Source: Dehalococcoidales bacterium (GTDB taxonomy: Bacteria > Chloroflexota > Dehalococcoidia > Dehalococcoidales > JAUXAE01). Taken from it: DNA of 12,114 nucleotides. A program made the translations under genes and the position numbers. The notes beneath the pieces were generated by a model, which was not told the origin of the DNA, ran no database searches, and worked only from the letters and a program-made list of their open reading frames with translations. Below, in pieces: positions 6,896 through 12,114 of this stretch. The stretch spans positions 1-12,114 of the forward strand of contig JAUXAE010000023.1 in assembly GCA_030620035.1 (NCBI GenBank), read 5' to 3'. Numbering within the stretch: position 1 is the first letter of the stretch; the number at the start of each line of letters is the position of its first letter.

Positions 6896-7168
6896 TTAGG
6901 CCTTTTCTTTCTGCAGTGGGCTGCGGTGCAGTTCAACGGCCCGGGTAATCCGCCCGTCGGCCATCTGGATATCCATCTGGACGGTATAATCGTTGTGGCC
7001 ATCATTGAACTCTAGGTGAACCAGCCAGCCCTGCTTGGGTTCGCGGAACAGGGGAAAGCGGTCGGCTTTAAGTATCTTGATGTCCTGCATGGCCTCACCG
7101 TATAGGGCCCTAACCGCCTTTTTCACGATGGGTTTTAGCTCGGTAGCATTATTCAATGACTTGTTCAT
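6896..7168 (-). CDS. Conserved-looking small protein of unknown function upstream of cbiA
   Basis: This 90-aa protein has a clear ribosome binding site (GAGGAGACAGT-ATG). It begins with a helical segment (about 1-28). A likely beta-sheet part follows, with GWLVHLEF (47-54), YTVQMDIQMADGRITRA (61-77) and a basic tail. The pattern of a 'GW.V..E' strand, a strand with an acidic turn (DGRI), and a final Arg-rich strand loosely recalls GvpO-like and PepSY-like small folds; I do not claim membership. It has no cysteines, signal peptide or membrane helix. It precedes cbiA by 31 bases and is very probably co-transcribed with it, so a link to corrinoid metabolism is possible. That is inference from position alone. 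Confidence 0.75.
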   Translation of the reverse strand: MNKSLNNATELKPIVKKAVRALYGEAMQDIKILKADRFPLFREPKQGWLVHLEFNDGHNDYTVQMDIQMADGRITRAVELHRSPLQKEKA

Positions 7169-7236
7169 ACTGTCTCCTCGGGCCTGGGCCTATTGGTGCC
7201 CCTGCCTCTATTAGTTATTAGCTGCCGCTTACCTAT

Positions 7237-7245
7237 ATTTTACCA
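7237..7245 (-). promoter_or_regulatory. Extended -10 promoter candidate for the 90-aa gene/cbiA unit
   Basis: On the minus strand TGG-TAAAAT (7245-7237) fits an extended -10 element. It lies about 70 bases upstream of the ATG at 7168, in an A+T-rich patch within otherwise GC-richer sequence. No convincing -35 hexamer is present at 16-18 bases. The 165-base gap (7169-7333) holds nothing else I can support: no cobalamin riboswitch, and no U-tailed hairpin after the yjbQ-like gene. Confidence 0.4.
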
Positions 7246-7333
7246 CAAATTTCTTTGGAATGGTTGAATTATTATTTTTTGACACTGTTTACCGGTGCGA
7301 TTTGGTGATATGCCGTGGGCTGGGGCTTAAAGG

Positions 7334-7753
7334 TTAAGAAAGGGGCTTGTCGCCCGGCCTATCGGGCATAATTTTTATCAGGACGGTGCGGCTTCTGGGG
7401 CCGTCAAACTCACAGAAAAAGATACCCTGCCATGTTCCTAGGAGCAAGCGGCCACCGTCTATTAGCAGTGTCTCAGAGCTGCCCACCAGGCTGGCCTTTA
7501 TGTGAGCCGGGGCATTGCCTTCCAGATGGCAGTAGTCACCGCGCTGGGGCACCAGATAGTCAAGCCGCTGGGCAACATCTCTAACCACGCTGGGGTCGGC
7601 GTGCTCATTGACGGTGACCGCGGCCGTAGTGTGGGGGACAAAGATACAGCAAACACCGCTTTTAACACCGCTTAGGGTGACCAACTCCTGCACCCTGGGG
7701 GTTATATCCTGAAACTCTACCTTTGACCCTGTCCTTATCGCCAGCCTGGGCAT
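7334..7753 (-). CDS. YjbQ/UPF0047 family protein
   Basis: This 139-aa protein has the normal length for the UPF0047/YjbQ family. It carries the family's signature segments: PHTTAAVTVNE (40-50), HLEGNAPAHIKASLVGSS (76-93), and GTWQGIFFCEFDGPR (106-120), including the conserved His and Asp/Glu positions of the active-site cleft. E. coli YjbQ has weak thiamine-phosphate synthase activity, but the physiological role of the family is unsettled. I use the ATG at 7753. It has AAGGAGG five bases upstream, whereas extending to a TTG at 7774 would put that ribosome binding site inside the coding region. It starts 25 bases after the stop of the receiver protein on the same strand, so it is probably the last gene of the signalling operon. 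The family call is firm; the function here is unknown. Confidence 0.93.
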   Translation of the reverse strand: MPRLAIRTGSKVEFQDITPRVQELVTLSGVKSGVCCIFVPHTTAAVTVNEHADPSVVRDVAQRLDYLVPQRGDYCHLEGNAPAHIKASLVGSSETLLIDGGRLLLGTWQGIFFCEFDGPRSRTVLIKIMPDRPGDKPLS

Positions 7754-7778
7754 CAGGCCCTCCTTAAAAGACAAGCCA

Positions 7779-8153
7779 TCAAGCAGAACCTTTCAAGAAT
7801 CGGCCAACAGTTGCCCGCAGGTCTTCGGGACTAAATGGCTTGGTTATGTATCCCTGGGCGCCGATTTCTCGGCTTAGCTTCTTGTTTAGCTCGTAGTCTA
7901 TGCCGGTCAGCATGACCACAGGGATGTCCCTGGTTGTCGGGTCTTGGTTAATCGTATAGCAGGCGGTAAAGCCGTCCACCTTGGGCATCAGCATGTCCAT
8001 CAGGATAAGGTCGGGTTTCTGGCAGCGAGCCATGTTTATGGCCTCCTCACCATCAATGGCCACAAGGACGGTATAGTCTTTGGCTAGTATGTTGGATACC
8101 AGCTGTCTGATGGGCTCTTCATCGTCGACAATAAGTACCTTCTTCTTGGCCAT
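7779..8153 (-). CDS. Stand-alone receiver-domain response regulator (CheY-like)
   Basis: This 124-aa protein consists of one receiver domain with no output domain. The acidic pair is Asp10-Asp11 (VLIVDDEE), the phospho-acceptor is Asp53 (LILMDMLMP), the switch threonine is Thr83 (VVMLTG), and the conserved lysine is Lys105 (TKPF). All catalytic residues are present, so it should be phosphorylated. With no DNA-binding or enzymatic output it must act by protein contact, or pass the phosphate on as in a relay. The ribosome binding site is moderate (GGGAAGAAGGCA-ATG). It lies 88 bases after the HD-GYP gene and 25 bases before the YjbQ-family gene. The partner kinase is probably the four-PAS kinase of this cluster. 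Confidence 0.93.
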   Translation of the reverse strand: MAKKKVLIVDDEEPIRQLVSNILAKDYTVLVAIDGEEAINMARCQKPDLILMDMLMPKVDGFTACYTINQDPTTRDIPVVMLTGIDYELNKKLSREIGAQGYITKPFSPEDLRATVGRFLKGSA

Positions 8154-8202
8154 TGCCTTCTTCCCAGGCTGCTACTGTTATAAGCAAGATAGTATATCAT
8201 AG

Positions 8203-8220
8203 TTTAGGCCACAACCTAAA
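8203..8220. repeat. Small perfect hairpin between the HD-GYP and receiver genes
   Basis: TTTAGG (8203-8208) and CCTAAA (8215-8220) are perfect inverted repeats with a six-base loop. They lie in the only gap (8154-8241) inside the signalling cluster. No U-run follows on the minus strand, so it is not a classical terminator; it may be an operator or an mRNA processing or stability element. A weak -10-like TATACT lies at 8196-8191. Confidence 0.35.
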
Positions 8221-8241
8221 TTGGGCGGCCCAGGATTTCGT

Positions 8242-9282
8242 CTATGGGCACCTTGGCATTTCCTTAATTTTAAGCCAGTCTCGTTGGCCGGCTAGCCTGA
8301 GAAAGGCATCGGCCACCGTCGGGTCAAACTGGATGCCCTTACCGCGCTCTATCTCAGCACAGGCCATTTCAGCGCTCATCGCCTCCCGGTAGGGACGCTC
8401 AGATGTCATGGCGTCATAGGCATCGGCCACCACCAGGATTCTGGCTCCCAGAGGTATTTGCTCACCCTTTAGCCCATCAGGATAACCGCTGCCGTCATAG
8501 TATTCATGGTGATGCCTAACCGCCTTTAGAATTTCTTTATCTTCCACGATAGGAGTTAGGATATGCTCTCCCAGTTCACTATGATATTTTATATGTTGAA
8601 ACTCACCATCGGTGAGTTTGCCTGGCTTATTTAGCACCGATTCTCTGGCCCCTATCTTACCGATGTCATGGAGTAATCCAGCCAGCCTTATCCTGTCAAT
8701 TCTGTCCCAGGGCAGCCCCAGCTCCTTGGCTATGGCTACCGCTATTTCGGTAACCCCCTGTGAATGGCCGCTGGTATACTTATCCCTGGCCTCCAGAGCG
8801 TAGGCCAGGGCGGTTATGGCACCCAGAAAGGAGTCACGGATTTTCCTGGCCTGGGCTTTAACCTTGTGCTCCAGGTGCCGCTGGTAGTCTCTATTCTCAA
8901 GCTCCAGTCTCCTTTTCTCCAGGGCCCGGCCGACACTTAGGCTGACCTCATCCAGGTTAAAGGGCTTGGTTAAATAGTCATAAGCCCCCTGCTTCATGCA
9001 CTGGATGGCGATATGGGTATCGGTGATGGCGGTAGCCATAATCACCGCCGTATCGGGATAGCTGGTTTTTATCTGGGGCAGCAGGTCAACCCCCGATTTA
9101 CCCGGCATCTTGATATCCAGAATCACCAGCTCAGCTGGCCTGGCCCTCAGTTCCTCCAGGGCCTGCTCGGCACTACTGGCCTCCTGGCACCGGTAGCCCT
9201 CACCTGATAGCCTCTGGCCGAGAAGCCTCCTGATGATGTCCTCATCGTCAACGATCAGTATTCTTGCCTGTTTCCCGGTCAT
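8242..9282 (-). CDS. Response regulator with HD-GYP domain (RpfG-type c-di-GMP phosphodiesterase)
   Basis: This 346-aa protein has two domains. The receiver (about 6-122) has Asp12-Asp13, phospho-acceptor Asp56 (LDIKMP), Thr84 and Lys106 (LTKPF). A charged linker helix (about 120-150) follows, then an HD-GYP domain (about 150-345). Metal and catalytic motifs are intact: LLHDIGK (203-209, His205/Asp206), His234, the HHHE cluster (257-260), and DGSGYPDGLKG (263-273). Such domains hydrolyse cyclic di-GMP, so phosphorylation of Asp56 would be expected to control c-di-GMP breakdown. The start at 9282 lies 5 bases after the preceding receiver gene's stop. No good Shine-Dalgarno precedes it, so translation is probably coupled. 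It is the only enzymatic output among the three receivers here. Confidence 0.95.
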   Translation of the reverse strand: MTGKQARILIVDDEDIIRRLLGQRLSGEGYRCQEASSAEQALEELRARPAELVILDIKMPGKSGVDLLPQIKTSYPDTAVIMATAITDTHIAIQCMKQGAYDYLTKPFNLDEVSLSVGRALEKRRLELENRDYQRHLEHKVKAQARKIRDSFLGAITALAYALEARDKYTSGHSQGVTEIAVAIAKELGLPWDRIDRIRLAGLLHDIGKIGARESVLNKPGKLTDGEFQHIKYHSELGEHILTPIVEDKEILKAVRHHHEYYDGSGYPDGLKGEQIPLGARILVVADAYDAMTSERPYREAMSAEMACAEIERGKGIQFDPTVADAFLRLAGQRDWLKIKEMPRCP

Positions 9283-9287
9283 TCTTA

Positions 9288-9674
9288 TTAATGCCTCAGG
9301 TTTTCGGTGACTATCTTAATTAGTTCATCAGGGGTGAATGGTTTGGGCAAAAACGGTCGGCCGCTTTGCCTGAGAAAACTCTGAGTATCGCCACTCATCG
9401 TGTCTCCGGTAGTGAATACCACCCTGTTTACCAGGCTGGGATGCTTCTCGGTTATATAGTGGTAGAGGTCCTTGCCGTTCATCTCCGGTGTCTTGATGTC
9501 AATAAGAACTAAATCGTAGTCTTTCCCCTGTATCTTATCTTCGGCCTCCACTCCATTGGCGGCAGTGTCCACCGCAAACCCCTCCCTGTTGAGTGTCCTC
9601 AGGCAGACCTCGGTAATTGATGGCTCATCCTCAACCACCAGGACTCTCTTAGCGCCGGCGCTAGGGTTTTTCAT
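9288..9674 (-). CDS. Stand-alone receiver-domain response regulator
   Basis: This 128-aa single-receiver protein has the acidic residues Glu15-Asp16 (VVEDEP), phospho-acceptor Asp59 (VLIDIKTP), Thr89 (FTTGD) and Lys111 (LPKPF), all conserved. The start ATG overlaps the stop of the kinase gene (ATGA, 4 bases), and its ribosome binding site AAGGAG lies inside the kinase's last codons. The two are therefore translationally coupled, and this is the most likely direct partner of the kinase. It ends 5 bases before the HD-GYP gene. Without an output domain it may be a relay intermediate or a phosphate sink. It differs from the second stand-alone receiver in the cluster (its loop after Thr89 is longer), so the two are not a recent duplicate. 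Confidence 0.93.
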   Translation of the reverse strand: MKNPSAGAKRVLVVEDEPSITEVCLRTLNREGFAVDTAANGVEAEDKIQGKDYDLVLIDIKTPEMNGKDLYHYITEKHPSLVNRVVFTTGDTMSGDTQSFLRQSGRPFLPKPFTPDELIKIVTENLRH

Positions 9675-12058
9675 TTAGTCGCTCCTTCTTTATTAGTTTT
9701 ACTGATGGGGAGTTCCATGATAAAGGTGGCTCCTTTGCCCAATTCACCTTGGGCATATATCCGGCCGCCGTGCTCGGTTATTATGCCGTGGCAGATGCTC
9801 AAGCCTAACCCTGTTCCCTTACCTACCTCCTTGGTAGTGAAGAAGGGGTTAAAAACATACCCCAGGTTTTCTTTAGCTAGACCGGGACCATCATCAGCAA
9901 AGGAGGCCCTGATAACATCATCTATCCTCTCCGTGGTAATGGTCAGGGTGCCTTTTTTGTGTGCCTCGGTCATGAAATACTCGGCATTGATGATAATGTT
10001 GAGAAAGACCTGCTGCAACTGGAAATAGTCAGCCATGATTCCTGGTAGGTCAGGAGTAAGGTGGCTAATGACCTTTATGTTGCTTACCTTCTGCTCATAG
10101 GCACGCAGTTTGAGCACCTTCTCTATAATGCTGTTTATAGCCACCGGTTGCTTGGCTGGAGCGTGCCTTCGGGCGAAGGTGAGCAGGTTCTTTACCACTT
10201 CAGTAGCTCGTTGGGCTTCACGGTGGATAGTCTCTATGTCCCCTCTTATATCGGCCGGGATATCCTTATCTAGGAGTAGTTGGGAGAAGCCGATAACACC
10301 GGTCAGCGGGTTGTTAAGCTCATGGGCAATGCCCGAGGCCAGCTCGCCGACCGAGGCCAGCCGGTCGGTGATGATGAGCTTCTCCTGGGTCTGTTTGCGC
10401 TCGGTGATGTCTTTAGCAATATGGACTGAAGCCACCACCTCACCCTCCCCATTGAATATAGGTGATGTAGACACCTCTAGATAAATCCCCAGGTGAGGCT
10501 CAAAGAATTCCGCCGTAGCTGGCTTTTTGGTCTTAATTGTTACTTTATGAGGGCAATTGGGCAAAGGCCCCTTTGTCCCGTGGACCACTTCATAGCAGGT
10601 TTTGCCGATTAGCTCCTTGGGTTCCATCTTAAAGGCATCAGCGAAGGCTTTATTCACCCTAATAATCCTGAAATCCTTATCACAAATGGAAACCCAATCA
10701 ATAATAGAGTCAAAGGTTGCCCGCCACTCTTCGGCCGCCCGCTTTACCTTTTCCTCGGCCTGCTTGCGCTCGGTGATGTCTTGGACAATGCCAATTATTT
10801 GGATTACTTTCCCATTTTCATCTAAATTAGGTTCACCAATTGCTCGTATCCATCTTATACTGCCATTCTTTAATAATAATCGATGCTCGATATCCCAGGG
10901 AACTCCTTTTTCTATCCCTCTTTGAATATGTTCAAGATCATACTCCCGATCTTCTGGATGAACAACATCAGCAAATGCATTTAAAGTTAACTCATCGTGG
11001 CCAAGCTCAAAGATTCTAAAAAGCTCGTCCGAACCTTCTACATCTTGGGTTACTGGATTGAGTTTCCAATAACCCATTTGGCCAATTTCCTGACCTTTAA
11101 CGAGATTTTGCTCGCTTTCCCTGAGCGCTTCCTCCGCCCGCTTGCGCTCAGTGATGTCTAAAAGTTGCACTTGAATGGCAGGTTTTCCTTCATATTCCAT
11201 GTTGATATTGTAAATGCTAATCCATTTGCGATCCCCCGTTTTGGTAATTAGTATAGACTCATAAGGCTGAAAATACTCGCCGGCCAAACGTCTCTTTATG
11301 TTTTCTTTAATCAATGGTCGAGCTTCCTTGGTGAATAAAACCATGAAATTGAAGTCGGGCGATGCGAGCTCTTCTAATGAATAACCTGTAATTTCCTCCA
11401 TCCTTTTATTAGCCAATATAAGTGGTTGGCCGGGAACATAAATTACCATTCCTAGCACAGAATTATCAATAATATTTCTGTATTGCTCCCTCGATTTTTT
11501 TATTAGCTCCTCTGCGTTCTTGCGCTCGGTGATTTCCTGTCGCAGTTCAGCAGTGCGCTCGTCAACAAGTTCCTCAAGATGCTCGCGGTGCTTCTTCAAT
11601 TCCTCCTCCGCCTGTTTGCGCTTGGTGATATCTCTGCCTATCGCACAAATACAGGGTTTGCCTTCAGCATTCTTAATAAGCACAGTTGAATACTCAAATG
11701 GAATACGCGTGCCATCAGCAATAATGTAGTTCAGTTCAACAGTAGCACGTCCCTTTTCCAATGTAGTTTTAACTACTTCTTCTACAAGTTGGTGTTCCTT
11801 AGGCGGATAGAAATGTAATGGAGGATACTCACTCATTTCTTCATAGCTGTAACCGCTGATCTCATTTAGCGTTTTATTCCACTGGATACCTTTTCCGCTC
11901 TCTGCATCGAAGATGTAAAAAGTGTCTGGTAGGGAATCTATCACATTGTCGGTAAACTTCTTTTGGGCCTTTATCTCCTCCTCCATCTCCTTGCGCTCGG
12001 CTGCACTCTGCCGCAGGGTTTCTAACTCTTGGGAAAGCTGTTCTTTGGTTTTAGTCAT
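9671..12058 (-). CDS. Soluble four-PAS sensor histidine kinase
   Basis: This 795-aa protein has no membrane segment, so it senses cytoplasmic signals. A coiled coil (about 1-34) leads into PAS1 (about 35-148) and a long signalling helix (148-190). PAS2 (about 191-305), PAS3 (about 320-432) and PAS4 (about 443-555) follow. Each PAS ends in a DIT(E/K)RK signature, at 143, 301, 427 and 550. The kinase core has the phospho-acceptor His579 in GIAHELNNPL (HisKA), an N-box with Asn691 (LNIIINAEYFM), DDGPGL (722-727), and GKGTGLGL (746-753). The last PAS carries CYEVVHG (488-494) and Cys502-Pro-His, conserved polar residues that might bind a cofactor. I use the ATG at 12058, which has AAAGGTG six bases upstream. 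The GTG 13 codons earlier (12097) has no ribosome binding site and lies upstream of a -10 candidate. It has no receiver of its own but overlaps one. Confidence 0.93.
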   Translation of the reverse strand: MTKTKEQLSQELETLRQSAAERKEMEEEIKAQKKFTDNVIDSLPDTFYIFDAESGKGIQWNKTLNEISGYSYEEMSEYPPLHFYPPKEHQLVEEVVKTTLEKGRATVELNYIIADGTRIPFEYSTVLIKNAEGKPCICAIGRDITKRKQAEEELKKHREHLEELVDERTAELRQEITERKNAEELIKKSREQYRNIIDNSVLGMVIYVPGQPLILANKRMEEITGYSLEELASPDFNFMVLFTKEARPLIKENIKRRLAGEYFQPYESILITKTGDRKWISIYNINMEYEGKPAIQVQLLDITERKRAEEALRESEQNLVKGQEIGQMGYWKLNPVTQDVEGSDELFRIFELGHDELTLNAFADVVHPEDREYDLEHIQRGIEKGVPWDIEHRLLLKNGSIRWIRAIGEPNLDENGKVIQIIGIVQDITERKQAEEKVKRAAEEWRATFDSIIDWVSICDKDFRIIRVNKAFADAFKMEPKELIGKTCYEVVHGTKGPLPNCPHKVTIKTKKPATAEFFEPHLGIYLEVSTSPIFNGEGEVVASVHIAKDITERKQTQEKLIITDRLASVGELASGIAHELNNPLTGVIGFSQLLLDKDIPADIRGDIETIHREAQRATEVVKNLLTFARRHAPAKQPVAINSIIEKVLKLRAYEQKVSNIKVISHLTPDLPGIMADYFQLQQVFLNIIINAEYFMTEAHKKGTLTITTERIDDVIRASFADDGPGLAKENLGYVFNPFFTTKEVGKGTGLGLSICHGIITEHGGRIYAQGELGKGATFIMELPISKTNKEGATK
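10395..11632. repeat. Five copies of a 17-base PAS-linker repeat within the kinase gene
   Basis: A motif close to TTGCGCTCGGTGATGTC (plus strand) recurs at 10395-10411, 10764-10780, 11142-11158, 11520-11536 and 11616-11632. Spacings are 369, 378, 378 and 96 bases, all multiples of three. It encodes the (D/E)IT(E/K)RK linker at the end of each PAS domain and once more in the long helix. Two copies are identical and the others differ at 1-3 bases, although PAS domains between them are divergent. Confidence 0.8.
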
Positions 12059-12086
12059 AATTGCACCTTTGGTGACAGATAGCTCT

Positions 12087-12114
12087 ATTTTATGCACAAA
12101 AAACGACTTTTGTC
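12087..12114 (-). promoter_or_regulatory. Possible promoter of the signalling operon (cut by window edge)
   Basis: On the minus strand TAAAAT (12092-12087) lies 18 bases after GACA (12114-12111) at the very edge. If the two bases outside the window are TT, the -35 would be TTGACA. Transcription would start near 12080, giving a leader of about 22 bases before the ATG at 12058. This supports that start over the upstream GTG. The missing bases prevent a firm call. Confidence 0.35.

Noticed and set aside
7273..7279. T-run on the plus strand as an intrinsic terminator
   Set aside because: No plus-strand gene precedes it, no stable stem lies directly before it, and on the minus strand it is an A-run.
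7169..7333. Cobalamin riboswitch upstream of the 90-aa gene/cbiA unit
   Set aside because: AGGAGAC near 7172-7180 resembles part of a B12 box, but it is the ribosome binding site. The rest of the box and the required upstream stems are absent in this 165-base gap.
7754..7774. N-terminal extension of the YjbQ protein from a TTG
   Set aside because: The extension would contain the AAGGAGG ribosome binding site of the ATG at 7753, and the family length is matched by the shorter form.
10395..11632. Regularly spaced short repeats as a CRISPR array
   Set aside because: The repeats are in frame, encode PAS-end linkers, and are separated by about 370-base PAS-coding segments rather than 30-40-base spacers.
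12059..12097. GTG start 13 codons upstream in the histidine kinase gene
   Set aside because: It has no ribosome binding site and lies upstream of a likely -10 element, while the ATG at 12058 has AAAGGTG at good spacing.

Overview
The window reads as a stretch of an anaerobic bacterial chromosome of moderate GC (about 35-62% in the 60-base rows I counted by hand). Every supported gene lies on the minus strand, so the reading order runs from high to low coordinates. A giant BcrA/BadF-type 'acyl-CoA dehydratase activase' protein, a cobyrinate a,c-diamide synthase and a multi-PAS/HD-GYP signalling cluster suggest a strict anaerobe with corrinoid metabolism. A Dehalococcoidia-like Chloroflexota is my best guess, but a clostridial or deltaproteobacterial-type anaerobe cannot be excluded, and no marker gene settles it.

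Region 1 (12114-7334) is a signalling operon. A soluble histidine kinase with four PAS domains (795 aa) overlaps a stand-alone receiver protein by 4 bases (ATGA). Five bases later comes a receiver/HD-GYP protein predicted to degrade cyclic di-GMP. After an 88-base gap with a small hairpin come a second stand-alone receiver and a YjbQ/UPF0047 protein. One kinase therefore sits with three receivers, none carrying a DNA-binding output, which suggests a phosphorelay or a branched pathway feeding c-di-GMP turnover.

Region 2 (7333-5479) holds a two-gene unit: a 90-aa protein of unknown function followed by CbiA/CobB cobyrinate a,c-diamide synthase. An extended -10 element lies upstream.

Region 3 (5478-919) has a 63-aa small acidic/basic helical protein made of two copies of one ~23-residue unit. 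It has a very strong ribosome binding site and a TTGACA element next to nested inverted repeats. Next is the 1371-aa activase-family protein with two ASKHA ATPase domains, a Cys-rich DUF2229-type region and dehydratase-like C-terminal modules. The second ATPase domain keeps the canonical phosphate motifs; the first looks altered.

Region 4 (918-1) has a TetR-family repressor driven by a perfect consensus promoter (TTGACA-16-TATAAT) with inverted repeats around it. After 37 bases the first five codons of another gene follow, running off the window; it has a good ribosome binding site and is presumably the regulator's partner.

I saw no tRNA, rRNA, CRISPR array, insertion sequence or convincing U-tailed terminator. 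No gene-free stretch exceeds 254 bases. The most interesting points are the asymmetric tandem activase, the internally duplicated 63-aa protein with its dyad-flanked promoter, and the one-kinase/three-receiver cluster whose PAS linkers are near-identical at DNA level.
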